DNA of 64,000 nt, from positions 72,265,312-72,329,311 of the forward strand of contig CM057826.1 of the NCBI GenBank assembly GCA_030068075.1. The letters run 5' to 3'. Positions 1-10,836 of this stretch are shown in pieces (position 1 is the first letter of the stretch; every line of letters starts with the position of its first letter). The position numbers and the translations under genes are program-made. Below the pieces are notes generated by a model, which was not told the origin of the DNA, made no database searches, and saw only the letters and a program-made list of their open reading frames with translations. The stretch is from Paguma larvata (lineage: Eukaryota > Chordata > Mammalia > Carnivora > Viverridae).

Positions 1-356
1 AACCGGGAAATGTCAGACCTAGAGTCTGGACATAAGGCATTCTAATTCTCAAGTCATCCTTTTAACCATCTCGAAACAAACAAAAACTGTACTTTTCGAG
101 TATAGAGAATTTACTCAAGGAGACAAACAGTGTCAAAGAAGTTGATGATGCTCTGGAATGACTGCCCCAGAACCTAGTGATTAAGCACCCCTTCGGTCAA
201 GTACCTCTACTGGATGCTGAGATTACATGAAACACCAGATGGCCCCAGGTATAGCTTAAAGCTCATGTTTTAAGGAGAAAGAATATACACATTTAAATTG
301 GAATGATGAAAAACTGCAAAAACAAAAACAGCAAAAAAAAATTGTAATGACCAGAA
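1..356. other. No recognised feature
   Basis: AT-rich sequence with no repeat family, splice-flanked open frame or RNA gene that I can recognise. Confidence 0.5.
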
Positions 357-542
357 TCAAGATCTTTCATGACTCCAGAAACAAAGACACTTCTTTAAAA
401 TGTTCTCCCCACATGTCTCACTCCTCAACCCATGAAATTTTCTAACATGTTCTCTCTTCAGCCTATTTTTGGTTGATGTTATCACATCAGTCGCTGTTCT
501 GACTCTCTGGTATTTACGTTTAGGAAGCAAAATATATGTCAA

Positions 543-1177
543 AAACTTTACTTAAGAACAAGAAAAAATCAAATTTTGCAGATAGTGAAGATTAGGGTAG
601 CAATAAATTTAATCCCCTGTGATGATTTTATCCTTCTCATATGACTTTTCAATTTTTTCTAGTTTCAGAAAGAAGTTGTTCTAGTAGATTTGGAAAATTA
701 TGATCCAGTATTTTTTTCTCCTGGTAACATCTACTTGATTGCATACCAAGAGGACATTTATTTCTACAGTAACAATGAAATCTGAAATTCATTGACTACC
801 TTTTCTTCAAAAAATTTTTACAAAAAAGTATAAGCAGAAATAATCTATGGCTGTTTTTCCTTTAGCAAAAATCTTAATGCAGCAATAATAGTAAAACAAA
901 TTAATTAAAGTGCAACAATTAAAACCTTTCTTTATCACATAATTATTTGTAATGTAAGAGCTATGCTAAAAAAGCTCTTCTGATTGACCAAAAAATAGCC
1001 ACTTTTGTAGGTAAAGGTCAAGTATTCAATTTCTATTCACTAAATCTGAATGGCTTCCTACAATAGGCTTCTCAGATGTGATCTACGTGCTAGGCTATTA
1101 GAAAATAAAAAATGGTCAGACTTTTAAACAGGTCAGCCAGGTACACAGGAAAATACCACCGCACCAACTGCAGGTAC
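543..1177. other. No recognised feature
   Basis: AT-rich non-coding sequence directly left of the candidate exon at 1178-1348. If that exon is real, this stretch would be the start of its downstream intron. Confidence 0.4.
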
Positions 1178-1348
1178 CTTTCCTCAGTGTCCCTATAACA
1201 AAGGCTGTCCTGAACACCAGAAGAAGAGGCTGTCTGAAGATTAACATGAAAAATGGAACACCTTAATGCCAAATCTGACAAAACTCTTTCAAGAGAAGCA
1301 CTTAAGTATTCTCCAACATCAATAGGTAGAAACGTATCAAACTCTTCC
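1178..1348 (-). CDS. Candidate internal coding exon, product unknown
   Basis: On the minus strand a stop codon (TGA) lies a few bases before a T-rich tract ending in ctacag, and the frame then stays open through the whole interval. The left edge is a GT donor (gaaag/gtacct). The proposed exon is 171 nt with phase 2 at both ends, so it could be skipped without a frameshift. It would encode about 57 residues beginning EEFDTFLPIDVGEYL and containing a cysteine pair and a Ser-rich stretch. The composition looks like ordinary globular protein rather than repeat translation. I do not recognise the family. The donor is only a moderate match and the branch/pyrimidine region is A-interrupted, so a chance open frame remains possible. 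It would fit a minus-strand gene starting at the CpG island near 11.6 kb, about 10 kb upstream. Confidence 0.4.
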
Positions 1349-1961
1349 CTGTAGTTTCAAAAATAAATAAATAAAAGCAAACAAAAAAGAAACTGGTGAG
1401 AAAAACAAATGTATGAGATGTTTAAGCCTAAGAGAGGAGTGATTTTTTAATCAGCCAAGGCTGAGACATCTAATAAGATAAAAACCACAGATCCCTCTGG
1501 GCATTTAGTGGAGACTGGTTAGTCTGTGTCACAGGACCACATATGGCCTTCCAGAAAGTCAAAGGAAGCATCTAGGCTAAAAGAGCAAGTGAAGCAAAAA
1601 ACTTTTCACACGAAGTCTACATAAAGATTATATGAATAAGTAGAAGAATTACATATTTTTTTCCATTCGCATTAGTACAATATCTGAATGTACAATTGAA
1701 AGAAAAGTATGGCTGGACTTGTATTTTAATTTATACCAACTGGAAATTAACAGGACTTACAGAATTCTAAAATAAGTGTGTATGTACATTCAGAATTTCA
1801 CATGTAACTTTGACCAGGTATTTCATTTATCTTGCCCTATGTCACACAGAGATTAGCTCTTACATACCTAACCCCTTACCTTTATCAATCATTCTAGTAG
1901 TAAACAACTAACCCATGATATTTGTGATTGCCATTTCTTAACGTGTATTGAATCATGCAGA
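1349..1961. other. No recognised feature
   Basis: AT-rich non-coding sequence without a recognisable repeat. It would be intron upstream of the candidate exon at 1178-1348. Confidence 0.4.
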
Positions 1962-2376
1962 TATGAGTTGAATCACATCCCTTAAAAAAGACGTTGAAAT
2001 CTTTTTCTAGTATTTTTGAATGTCATCTTATTTGGAAATGGGATCTTTGCAAGTGATCAAGTTAAGATGAGGCCATTAGGGTGGGCTGTAATCCAGTGAC
2101 TGTGTCCTTATACTAAGGGGAAACTTGGACACAGATACAGAGGAATGGTGGTGTGAAGACACAAAGAGAATTCTATCCGCGGGCAACGGAACGCCAGCGG
2201 CTGCTGGAAGCTAAGAGAGAGCAATGGAACAGCTGCCCCCCACAGTCCTCAGAGGGAACCCACCCTGCCCATACACTGACCTCAGAGCCTCCAGAACTAT
2301 TAGACAGTAAGTTTCTGTTGTGCTAAGCCACCCAGTTTATGGTGTTTTGTCACAACAGCTCCAGAAAACTATTACA
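1962..2376 (+). mobile_element. Ancient MaLR-type LTR (MLT1-like)
   Basis: The order of recognisable blocks matches a MaLR solo LTR in plus orientation: a 'gttgaaat' block, 'ttatttggaaatgggatc', 'gaggccattagggtgggc', 'tgtccttata', 'acttggacacagatacagag', then the polyadenylation-side blocks 'gcctccagaactatta' and 'taagccacccagtttatgg', ending in 'actattaca'. It is diverged and has no coding capacity. The exact subfamily is uncertain. Confidence 0.65.
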
Positions 2377-2554
2377 CAGGCCATGGACTGGGTTGTCCCA
2401 AGCTTGCGTAGTGCGGCTAGAAGCTCAAGAAGCCTCACAATTCCAGCACCACACGAGACTCCACACTAGGAACTGGTATGAAAAAACTTGCAATTTAGAT
2501 AAGGAAGCGAAATATACCCATCTATGGTATTTAAAATAACGACTTCCATGTGTT

Positions 2555-2745
2555 TAAAACATGCTTTCTGTGTTTTACTTCATTTACTTCTCACAACCAC
2601 ACTGTGAATGAAATGGAGAGGATTACCATCTTCATCTTACCAAGGAGGAAACTGAACCTCAAAGGACTGAATGTGTTGACCAAAGTCACAGATGCACATG
2701 GCAGAGCTAGTATTGGTGCCCAATCTTTTTTAGGAAGAAAGAATA
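2555..2745 (-). repeat. MIR SINE, minus strand
   Basis: Old tRNA-derived MIR core read in reverse. Recognisable blocks are 'ttctcacaaccac', 'aggaggaaactgaacctcaaa', 'gtcacagatgcac' and 'ggcagagctag'. Strongly diverged and without target-site duplications. Confidence 0.65.
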
Positions 2746-3149
2746 CAATCATAAATATTATAACTTGAAACAACAGTAGCACTCTAAAGTAGTGCCTCTT
2801 CAAATGACTCAAGGAAGAAAGGAAAAAACAGTATCCTACAGACTGACTAGGCTAAGGGGCTCAATGATCCAAGTAAGATGGAGTGAATCAAAAGAAACTG
2901 GTAGAAAAAGTAACTGGTAACTTGTGAACCTGGCCTTGAAGAAAGAGATGGAAACAGACTAACAAAAAGGAAAGAGGTGCCATGGTGAATAAATGTAACA
3001 GCAAGGAGAAAGATAATAAATTATGCGTAAGGTCCCAGAAAACATCAGGCCCTTCAAATGACTAAATGGTGGCCAGTAAGTCCCTCTATGGACTGGTTCC
3101 AGACTAGGTGTGCAGTCTCATCTCACTCCGGTGGCCCCTTGATTTTCCT

Positions 3150-3520
3150 CTGTGGCTTGACTTCGCTCTTTCCCTTCTGTCACAGGGCCTCTGCACAAAC
3201 TTCCCTTTGCTGTCCCCACCCTCTCTCAAATTCTCCACCTCATGCTTCAGGTATTAATTGAGAGTTTCTTCCTTGGGTTCCTGTTACACAAGTCCATAAA
3301 ACCATATCGCTATATTCAAAGTGTTTACCTCTATTTGTACATCTATGTAATTTTTAGTTGCTGTGGGTATTTTTAAATTAATGATTGTCTTCATCTTAGA
3401 CTCTTCACTCCATGACAGCACAGATCATGAATATTTTGGTCCCTACTGAATCTCAGGGGTCAAGAACAGTGCTTGGTACATGGCTGGCACTGAATAAATA
3501 TATGTTGAATAAGTAAAAGA
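3150..3520 (+). repeat. L2 LINE 3' end
   Basis: Contains the pattern of the L2 3' region: 'cctctgcacaaacttccctttgctg', 'gacagcacagatcatgaatattt', 'gaacagtgcttggtacatggctgg', and the terminal 'actgaataaatatatgttgaat'. Heavily decayed, non-coding. Confidence 0.65.
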
Positions 3521-3637
3521 AGGAACCTTGGTAGGAACCAAAGAGCTAGAAGCCAGTATCAAATACACTTATAAAAACTTTCCACAAATACTGAAGAAGA
3601 TCAGCAGACAAAGATACTAGTGAAAATCTACAATATG

Positions 3638-3853
3638 GGGCGCCTGAGTGGCTCAGTAAGTTAAGCGTCCGACTTCGGCTCAGGTCATGATCTCACAGTC
3701 TGTGAGGTTCGAGCCCCGCGTCGGGCTCTGTGCTGACGGCTCATCAGAGCCTGAAGCCTGCTTCGGATTCTGTGTCTCTCTCTCTCTCTCTGCCCTTCCC
3801 CTGCTCACGTTCTGTCTCTATGTCCCTCAAAAATAAATAAACGTTAAAAAAAA
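3638..3853 (+). mobile_element. CAN-SINE, cat type, plus strand
   Basis: Full-length element with tRNA-related head (ggggcgcctgagtggctcag), body, (TC)n tract, and tail with AATAAATAAA and A-run. It is flanked by a 10-bp direct repeat ctacaatatg at 3628-3637 and 3854-3863, which shows target-primed insertion. It is well preserved and so relatively young. Confidence 0.95.
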
Positions 3854-3863
3854 CTACAATATG

Positions 3864-4518
3864 ATAATAAGCTGGCACTAAAACAGGAGGATGGAAGGGA
3901 AGCCCAGGGCAACACAAACTTTGAAACGACACTGACTACAGCCTGGACAAGAATGGGACCAAGGGAGTTTGTTTCATTAAGAACCTAGACAAGAACCAGT
4001 CCAAACAATTTGCTAAAACTACATAGTTATGACTTAGGTAATGACAGTAACTAGGTGAAAGGTTATATCTACATATCCTTTTAAGGACTCCTTGACTCAT
4101 CAGTCTGTCTGGAAACATTTGCCTTTGCAAAGAAACTATTCAAACTTTCCTTCTTCTTGGCATTTGCTTTTATAAAAATTCTCCAAAAAGTCCTTAGTCC
4201 CCTGGAAAATGTTTTAAAGACATTTCACTGTGGTCGATTAGGCATACAGTAATAGCTAAGTGAGGCAAGGGCCATGGAGGAAATGGCATATAATAGAAAG
4301 AACCCACTTTGCTACTGATTAAAGTCACTCATGTACGACCTGAGGAAATGTACACACTAAAAATTTTTGAACACCACAGGAAATCAGGGGTTAAAGGACA
4401 AACCCTTATTTGTAACCCTCAACTGTTGTTGTTTTAATCACCTAATGCTAAATCTATGTAATTCTCAATTCTCTGAGGGAAACGGAAGAGCTTACTAGTT
4501 TATTTTTCTTTATTTCAG
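3864..4518. other. No recognised feature
   Basis: AT-rich sequence with no recognised repeat. Its last 20 bases are a T-rich tract leading into the candidate plus-strand exon at 4519. Confidence 0.4.
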
Positions 4519-4779
4519 GCTTCTTTTAAAATAACAGGTAATGTGGATTTGAATGAAAAGCAACCTAGTACCTTCTCCTCTCATTTGAGCCCATCGGTGA
4601 CTCATGCTGTAAACAGCAAGTCTCCCGGGTTTGTTTCTGAGGAGGGTACAACAGTGTCAACTGCATACTCCAGTTTTACCGGAGCCAGCTCTCCAAAGAT
4701 GACTGACCACACCCCGCCTGCGAAAGGACAGCATGAAACTGCTTCCAACTCTGATCTTCAGAAATACAAGAGACCATGA
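4519..4779 (+). CDS. Candidate 3'-terminal coding exon, Ser/Thr-rich, product unknown
   Basis: A strong acceptor (tatttttctttatttcag, AG at 4517-4518) is followed in the same frame by 86 codons and a TGA at 4777-4779. The frame has no usable ATG near its start, so it would be a spliced exon rather than a single-exon gene. The peptide begins ASFKITGNVDLNEKQPS, is rich in Ser, Thr and Pro, lacks hydrophobic segments and ends in a basic DLQKYKRP. Such composition suits a disordered C-terminus. I recognise no family. An AATAAA at 5394-5399 could close a 3' UTR of about 640 nt. If real, the gene enters from left of the window and would overlap, on the opposite strand, the minus-strand gene suggested by the exon at 1178-1348. 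A chance open frame is a real alternative. Confidence 0.35.
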   Translation, partial: ASFKITGNVDLNEKQPSTFSSHLSPSVTHAVNSKSPGFVSEEGTTVSTAYSSFTGASSPKMTDHTPPAKGQHETASNSDLQKYKRP

Positions 4780-4988
4780 TTATTTCCAATTTCATGCTGT
4801 TGACATGAAGAGAGAGGAGGCACAAACAAATGCAAGCCTGAAATGTTCAAACAGAACTGTGGCAAACAAAACAGAAAGGGAAAAACGAAAGCATGCTACA
4901 AACCTGATGGTACCAGATTTAGGCGAGGTAGGGAGAACACAGGGAGGGTAACAGATCTTTTCCATCCCTCCAGAATTAAGACGTCAAA

Positions 4989-4991
<3 letters not shown>

Positions 4992-5023
<32 letters not shown>
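4992..5023. repeat. (CA)n microsatellite
   Basis: An uninterrupted run of CA dinucleotides about 32 nt long, probably length-polymorphic. It would lie in the 3' UTR of the candidate exon ending at 4779. Confidence 0.95.
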
Positions 5024-5024
<1 letters not shown>

Positions 5025-5393
5025 TTAGCAAAGTAACACTGAAACATCAAATAGAGTAAAAAGCTCACTAACTGAGAAGTTTATGCAGGGACTCTACGTT
5101 GGTACAAACCCTAACAGCACATGACCAGGCTCTCCCCAGACTGACTAAAACTTGAAGAGTATCTGTGAAAATAACGGTTTGTCTATGCATTTAGGAGTGT
5201 AAACACGAGCTATATGTGTACCCTACACAAATTTTCTTTAAACAACACAGAAGCCCTCCAGTTATATGCAAACTATCATCCAATCATCATGCAACTTCAA
5301 ATTACTATGTCTCTTTTATAAAAGTCTTCTTTGGAAGAGTTCTAAAAGATATCCCTAGTGCGCTCTGGGTTATGCACGTAAGAACTTACGAAC

Positions 5394-5399
5394 AATAAA
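5394..5399 (+). promoter_or_regulatory. Possible polyadenylation signal AATAAA
   Basis: Canonical hexamer within 'acaataaatgca', about 615 nt downstream of the TGA of the candidate exon 4519-4779. The region 20-30 nt downstream is T-rich but was overwritten by a later SINE insertion. AATAAA is common in AT-rich DNA, so this is only suggestive. Confidence 0.3.
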
Positions 5400-5433
5400 T
5401 GCAATTTTTAAAATATTCTAAAACTCTAATTTT

Positions 5434-5639
5434 TTTTAACGTTTATTCATTTTTGAGACAGAGAGAGACAGAGCATGAGTGGGGAGGGGCAGAGAGAGGG
5501 GGAGACACAGAATCCGAAGCAGGCTCCAGGCTCTGAGCTGTCAGCACAGAGCCCGATGTGGGGCTCGAACTCACGGACAGTGAGATCATGACCTGAGCCG
5601 AAGTCGGACACTCAACTGACTGAGCCACCCAGGCACCCC
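5434..5639 (-). mobile_element. CAN-SINE, cat type, minus strand
   Basis: Reverse-oriented element: T-run and 'aacgtttattcatttttgag' at left, GA-rich tract, body, and the head as 'gactgagccacccaggcacccc' at right. Flanked by near-identical direct repeats (taaaactcYaattttt) at about 5419-5433 and 5640-5655. Confidence 0.95.
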
Positions 5640-5890
5640 TAAAACTCCAATTTTTAAAAATTTGAATTTGTCTTCATGTACGAACAATTTTATTTCACTA
5701 GAAACTAGCAACTTATTTCACTAGCAACTTTCTTCTGCCATTGGTAAATGACATTCCCCAAATCTGAAATTTTTCGTAGGGTATTTCTAGCCAGGGAACT
5801 AGCAGGTAGTAACATGATTCTTCCACAAGGGCCTCCCGCCTTCACTTTTTAAAATTTCAACCACCGTCCTTTGTTTTGCTTGTGTTGTAC

Positions 5891-6059
5891 CTACATGACT
5901 GCAGTCGATTGCACAGTCAATGCAGGTAAAAAACCGTCCTCGGAGGCTGCAACTGCTGTTGGCGGGGCCTCCGGAATGACAGGAAGAATGATAGAAATAA
6001 TGTGCTTCTCCTTCCCAGGACTTGTGGTCCATGACCTCCTCAAAATGAACTGCCCCCCT
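5891..6059 (-). other. Candidate exon, minus strand (weak)
   Basis: On the minus strand a good pyrimidine tract and acceptor (cccctctctctcag) at about 6060 is followed by 169 nt ending at a GT donor (catgtag/gtacaac) at 5890-5889. Two of the three frames are open across it, one cysteine-rich and running through the donor, one ending in TAG exactly at the donor. The sequence is less AT-rich than its surroundings. No family was recognised. It could be a coding or 5'-UTR exon of a transcript from the CpG island near 11 kb, or a chance combination. Confidence 0.25.
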
Positions 6060-6129
6060 CTGAGAGAGAGGGGATCTGCTATTTTTATTGTTTCCTGGCA
6101 TTTTCCGCCACTCACGCTGCGTCACTGAA

Positions 6130-6702
6130 AGATGTGCCGTACAGTACTACCTTTTCTTCTGTTTGAATCTAGTTCCGTCTCTCAAGGCTGTCCCCTTAAA
6201 CTCCGTGAACGAGAGCCCTTGGGGAATCCAGTTCCTGTCCTCCATCCTCTATGTGAATTCAGGCAGCACAGCTGGGTGGCAGCAGGCGCAGCCTGGGTGC
6301 TGGTGGGCTGGCTGTGATCCAGAACCTCCCCGCGAATGTGCACCTCTTGTCCTTTCACGGTAAACTTGCCTAGTAGGTGAAACTGAAGACTGTTCAGAAG
6401 TTCAAGCTTCTTTGGGCACAGATCCTAATCTCCACATGATATTGAGGAATGCCAGATACATGAATTTCTGTTGCCACATGGCCCTAGAGTGTCCAGTTTC
6501 CAAACTGACACTTTAATTTTCTACTTTTATTTTCCCAAGAGGCCTGAACTAAATACTGCATTGCTTATCCAAACTGAAATATTTCCTTTACATAAAGGAA
6601 CTCCTATGAGCCTAACAGGAAAACAAGTATTATTTTTATGCTGTCAAAGTCAACAACTCATCTCTACTCACCCAAGAACACACACAAAAAAATCTGAAGC
6701 TC
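6130..6702. other. No recognised feature
   Basis: Unique-looking non-coding sequence with moderate GC around 6200-6360. Open frames here are short and unsupported by splice sites. Confidence 0.4.
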
Positions 6703-6900
6703 TAAACCGGCGATGCCTGATACAACTTTCCGAAGTGATGGAAATGTTCTGTACCTGCTCTAGCCCCAACAGTAGCCACTAGCCACAATGGCTATGAAAC
6801 ACTTAAAGTATGGCCAGTGTGAACGAGGAATTAACATTTTTTAATTAACTAAAATTTAAATTTGAACAATGTAGCTAGTGGCTTTAAAGAACTGTAAAGG
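6703..6900. mobile_element. Non-autonomous hAT (MER-type) DNA transposon remnant
   Basis: Has the self-complementary ends typical of a small hAT-Charlie MER element: 'agtagccactagccac' near 6771 and 'gtagctagtggcttta' near 6870, with the AT-rich middle 'taattaactaaaatttaaattt'. Decayed, with no coding capacity. Family name not certain. Confidence 0.55.
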
Positions 6901-7289
6901 ATCTTAGATTTTATCCTATCAGCAAGCTAACAAATAATCACACCGCAGCTTTGTAGACGCTGGGAGAAGACAGGAGATTGCTAAGTATGAGACAAAGGAC
7001 TAGAGGATTCACGGAAATAGTAATAGCAAGGGTATTAACGCAGTTGTGCCAGCTCTTTGAGCCCAACTCCCATAGTATGATGCAAACAGAGCAAGTGATA
7101 CCTATAGGCTTAATGATTTGCATCACAGAAGGGGAACCCTGAGCTTAGAGTACCCAAATCTCTTACACTAGACAGTAAGCTTTTCTTAAAAAACCAGGGC
7201 ATCTGGCGATAAAAGGCCTGCATCCCAAGCCAGAAACGCCTGGCTGGAGCTGAGTATCACTGTTCCTTTTAAACAAAGCCTGGGTTCTC

Positions 7290-7735
7290 CAAGTGCCACA
7301 CCTCTCCTTCCTGCTCTCATTCATTTATTCTTTTACGTTATCTACCTGACTTCCATTCTAATGCATGATTCCCCTTGATCTGGAACATTCCTCAATTTCC
7401 CAACTTCCGCAGTTGCTAACTATCATGGATTCTTCAGGTTTTAGTGTATTCATGGTAAGTTTTAGTCCACAGTCACAAGAAGGTGACGCACCACCGGAGG
7501 ACGCTCTCCCCCTCCCCAGGCCCCCACCGTCCCATCTTCTGTGGTTCAACCCCTGTAAAGGCATGAATCGCACGAGATTACAATTCTCTGTTTACACGTC
7601 TGGATCCCTCCCCAGACTTTCAAGTTCGTAAGAGAGTGACTATGACTATCTTCTACACCATTGTATGCCAGTGCATAGGAAAAAGTGCAACACATAGTAG
7701 AAACTCAATAAACATTGTTGACTAAATAAACAAAC
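7290..7735 (+). repeat. Decayed L2-like LINE 3' region
   Basis: Scattered similarity to L2: 'tgatctggaacattcc' early and the characteristic 3' end 'acatagtagaaactcaataaacattgttgact' late. The middle is too diverged to follow. Confidence 0.45.
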
Positions 7736-7769
7736 ATTAGCTGAGGAATGGCTGATTCAAAATATTCGC

Positions 7770-7780
7770 GGGGGGGGGGT
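7770..7780. repeat. Poly-G run
   Basis: A run of about ten G residues next to 'attcgcg'. Prone to length errors and slippage. Confidence 0.85.
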
Positions 7781-7924
7781 GATGTATAGTTTTGTTTCTG
7801 TTTTATTTTTAAAATGTTAAATAACATTTTATTTATTTTTAAATTTTGAAATGTCGTCCCTTGCCCCGAGAAACTAAGATAGTTACCTGAGTAGTAGAGA
7901 AGTAGGTTTTGTACTAAATAAAGG

Positions 7925-8135
7925 CAATGTGCTAAGCACTGCACATGGAGTAGCTCATTTCATCCTCGTAACAGTCACTTGAGGCAGGTACTTCCATTAT
8001 ACCCATTTTGGAGATGAGGAAACTGAGGACTTGGGAGGTTAAGTAACCTACCTATTGCTACACGAATACTAAATGGCAAGGCAAGATTCAAACCCAGGCC
8101 CACCGGAACCCAAATCCCAAAGTTTTAACCATATA
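7925..8135 (-). repeat. MIR SINE, minus strand
   Basis: Clear reverse MIR: 'gtgctaagcactgcacatgg', 'ttatacccattttggagatg', 'aggaaactgaggacttggga', 'ggttaagtaacc', 'gattcaaacccaggc'. Better preserved than most MIRs in the window. Confidence 0.85.
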
Positions 8136-8193
8136 CAATTTACCAATATGAGATTTTTAATATGCCCTTGATGATAAAAGACCACACAGGGTT

Positions 8194-8230
<37 letters not shown>

Positions 8231-8287
8231 GAAAAAGTAGAAAGAAAGGAAGGAAGGAAGGAAGGAAGGAAGGAAGGAAGGAAGGAA

Positions 8288-8337
<50 letters not shown>

Positions 8338-8348
8338 AAAAGAAAAAA
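8194..8348. repeat. Compound homopurine tract: poly(A), (GAAAA)n, (GGAA)n, (GAAA)n
   Basis: A 155-nt purine tract interrupted only by a T at 8238. The last 110 nt (8239-8348) are uninterrupted purine, with a GGAA block to about 8291 and a GAAA block to about 8339. Expected to be highly length-variable and able to form intramolecular triplex. The lysine-rich and phenylalanine-rich open frames over it are artefacts of the repeat. Confidence 0.95.
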
Positions 8349-9530
8349 TTCCAGAGAACTATTATTCAAGCAATTTGAATTATAGATCTACTCCTGCCAC
8401 TAACTAACGGCAACCCTGGGTAAATGAAGGTCTTATTCTCTCCGTGAGTACAGTAAATTACAGGAGATAAAGATGACCACAACTTCTCCAAGGAGACTTG
8501 AGAGAACATAACACCAACACCTCTATTCAGAGACTTTTTTTTAAAGCTATGTGTATATAGTTTTAACAATTAGCTTTGACTAGTTAAAGGTGTTAAAAGG
8601 GTGAATAAAATTCTTACATAAGAAGCTTTCTGGCTGGAGACTCATGACTATTTACCAAACCACACGGTTTCCAGAGCGGTGACAGGATCTTTAATCTCAA
8701 CTCGCACATTACAAAAAACAAAGGTACTAAGCAAAAAGGCCAAGTGTAAAGTTAACTTCCTCTCCCTCGGGATGCTCTTCAAGGTGGCTCGCCCTACTGA
8801 AGACAATCAGAGAGGTCACTGATGTTGCACAAATACAATATGGCCTGGTCAATCTTTTCCAGATGGAATTCTTGCCTGTCCCGCTTTGCCAACCTAAAAC
8901 TTTTTAAGTGGGAAAAACAAAAGCAAAAAAACCCACAACCTCTTACTAAGAATCTTATTAACTGTTTCAGTCAAATTTCCAGATTCAATTCAGGGCTCTT
9001 AGGCCTCTAAGTGTTCAAGTTTCAATTTATTAAAAATATTACATTCAATCTCTGTACTTTTTTCTAGGCATTATAATTGCCTTTCTCAAAGAGTTGAGAA
9101 AAAAAATATATGAATACCATTAATTGACTTTTTGACTGAAGAGAACTGAATTAGAATTGAAATTTCTATGCTTTTAACGTTTGATTACCGTATCATACAT
9201 GGATGGATGCTTTTTCTGAGTTTCATTCTAAAAACTCATAATTTATTCTATTAGCAAGAAAGCCTCCCGTTTGGTGAAGTAACATTTGAAATTCCATTTC
9301 CGAAAACACTGACTTAGCTAAACTTTTTATTTCAATCTATTAAGTAGAGTCACCAAATAACGATCTTAAAGGGCCTTCAATAATGTATTCTTGACATCAT
9401 TCTACTTGCCTTATATAGTATTCAGGACACCGTTGATGTTCATATAAAAATAGGAAGTAAAAATATTATTCTCTAATTTAGAGTGGAAGCTTCTTTAGGA
9501 CAAGGAACATATTCTATAACTTAAAAAAAA
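8349..9530. other. No recognised feature
   Basis: AT-rich sequence without a recognisable repeat or exon. Confidence 0.4.
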
Positions 9531-9737
9531 TTTTTAATGTTTATTTAGTTTTGAAAGAGAGAGAGAGAGCGTGTGAGCAGGGGAGGGGCAGAGAGAAGGA
9601 GTCACAGAACAGGAAGCAGGTTCCAGGCATCCAGCTGTCAGCACAGAGCAGGACATGGGGCTTGAACTCACGAACTACCAGATCATGACCTGAGCTGAAG
9701 TCGGCTGCTTAACTGAGCTGAGCCACCCAGACGCCCT
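9531..9737 (-). mobile_element. CAN-SINE, minus strand
   Basis: Reverse-oriented element: 'aatgtttatttagttttgaa', GA tract, body and head complement 'gagccacccagacgccc'. A short 'gctgagctgagcc' tandem slip lies near the head. Target-site duplications are not clear. Confidence 0.9.
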
Positions 9738-10369
9738 TATATCTATCTTTTTAAGCACATAGAACCATGTACTGTACAATACAGAACTTAGGAAATGTGT
9801 ATTAAATCAGGGATTCATGAACGGCAGGACTCAGCCATTTAATACCAAGTTTAAAGCTGACTTTCTTAGGCCCTTTACTTGCTTTCTTCATACAGTCATT
9901 AGAATGGAGTTAACAGTGTTTCTTGCACCTGTGATTTTAAACTGACAAGTTGCAAACGATAGGGTATCTATCATTTGAGCTAAATGTCTAAACGTACTAA
10001 AATGAAGGTCTCCTTCCTGAATTTTTAGCAAATTTAAATTTCAGTAAAGATGGAAAAGAGATTGTAAAGATTGGCAAACATCCGAAACACACACAATTCT
10101 CATTTTCAAAGAAGGGGGCCAATACGGATCTTCCGCTGTTTGAATTCCTAGGGCCATAGAAATGTATGTAAGGTCCACAGCTTAGTAACGTCCGGTTCGG
10201 TGGGGAAGAAACGATTTCAATTCTGAACACTAATGAGCCGATCCGGAAACGCGAGGCTTTTATCCCAAAAAAGCTACATGCCAAACCACCTGGAGACATA
10301 ATCACATCTCATCAGAAGCACCTGAACTCCGACGATTAGCACACAGGACCTGCCATCCAGCAGCTCACC
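9738..10369. other. Left shore of the CpG island
   Basis: GC content and CpG frequency rise toward the right. No repeats are recognised. A 102-codon minus-strand frame (9997-10305) crosses it but has no supporting splice sites or recognisable domain. Confidence 0.4.
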
Positions 10370-10830
10370 GAGAGACGCAAGACGAGGCTCTAAGTCGAGA
10401 AACACCCCTCAGTGATCCCACTGGATCTTCACGACGGCCCTCAGCCGTGGGCAGAGCGGACGCACGTATTGCAGACACCAACCCAGGGCCCAGGGGTCGA
10501 GTCCCAAGACCACGCAAATAGGAGGATAGCCGAGACAGACCGAAACCCCGACTGAACTCCAAGCGGGGGATGTGTTGCATCCCGCCCCTGCGATCACCCT
10601 CGGCGGGCGCGGTACGCTCTGGCGGGCAGACCGGCAGGAAGGAGGGCAGAGCTGCGCAAGGACGCCAGAGAAGGGAGCGGATTTCCACCGCTTCCCGGCG
10701 CTTCCCCGCCGACCCTCGAGCCCTCCCTCCCCCGCAGGTCGCTCCCCAGCTCGCGCCCCTCTCCCCGCGCGGCGGATCCCGCTTCCACCCGAAACTAGTC
10801 TCAGGGGTGAGCCAGGAACCAGGGGAGCGT

Positions 10831-10836
10831 TCTCAC
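10831..10836 (-). promoter_or_regulatory. Candidate 5' splice site, minus strand
   Basis: The minus strand reads gtgctg/gtgaga, a strong donor, within the CpG island. It would end a first or alternative first exon lying at higher coordinates. Confidence 0.35.

Noticed and set aside
357..542. 61-codon minus-strand frame that could be a last exon
   Set aside because: Its acceptor tract is weak, there is no polyadenylation signal in the window below it, and its phase does not fit the exon at 1178-1348.
3638..3720. tRNA gene in SINE heads
   Set aside because: The heads derive from a tRNA and keep traces of A/B boxes, but they cannot fold into a full cloverleaf and are repeated at every SINE.
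8157..8407. Lys/Glu-rich and Phe/Leu/Ser-rich frames
   Set aside because: Translations of the purine microsatellite.
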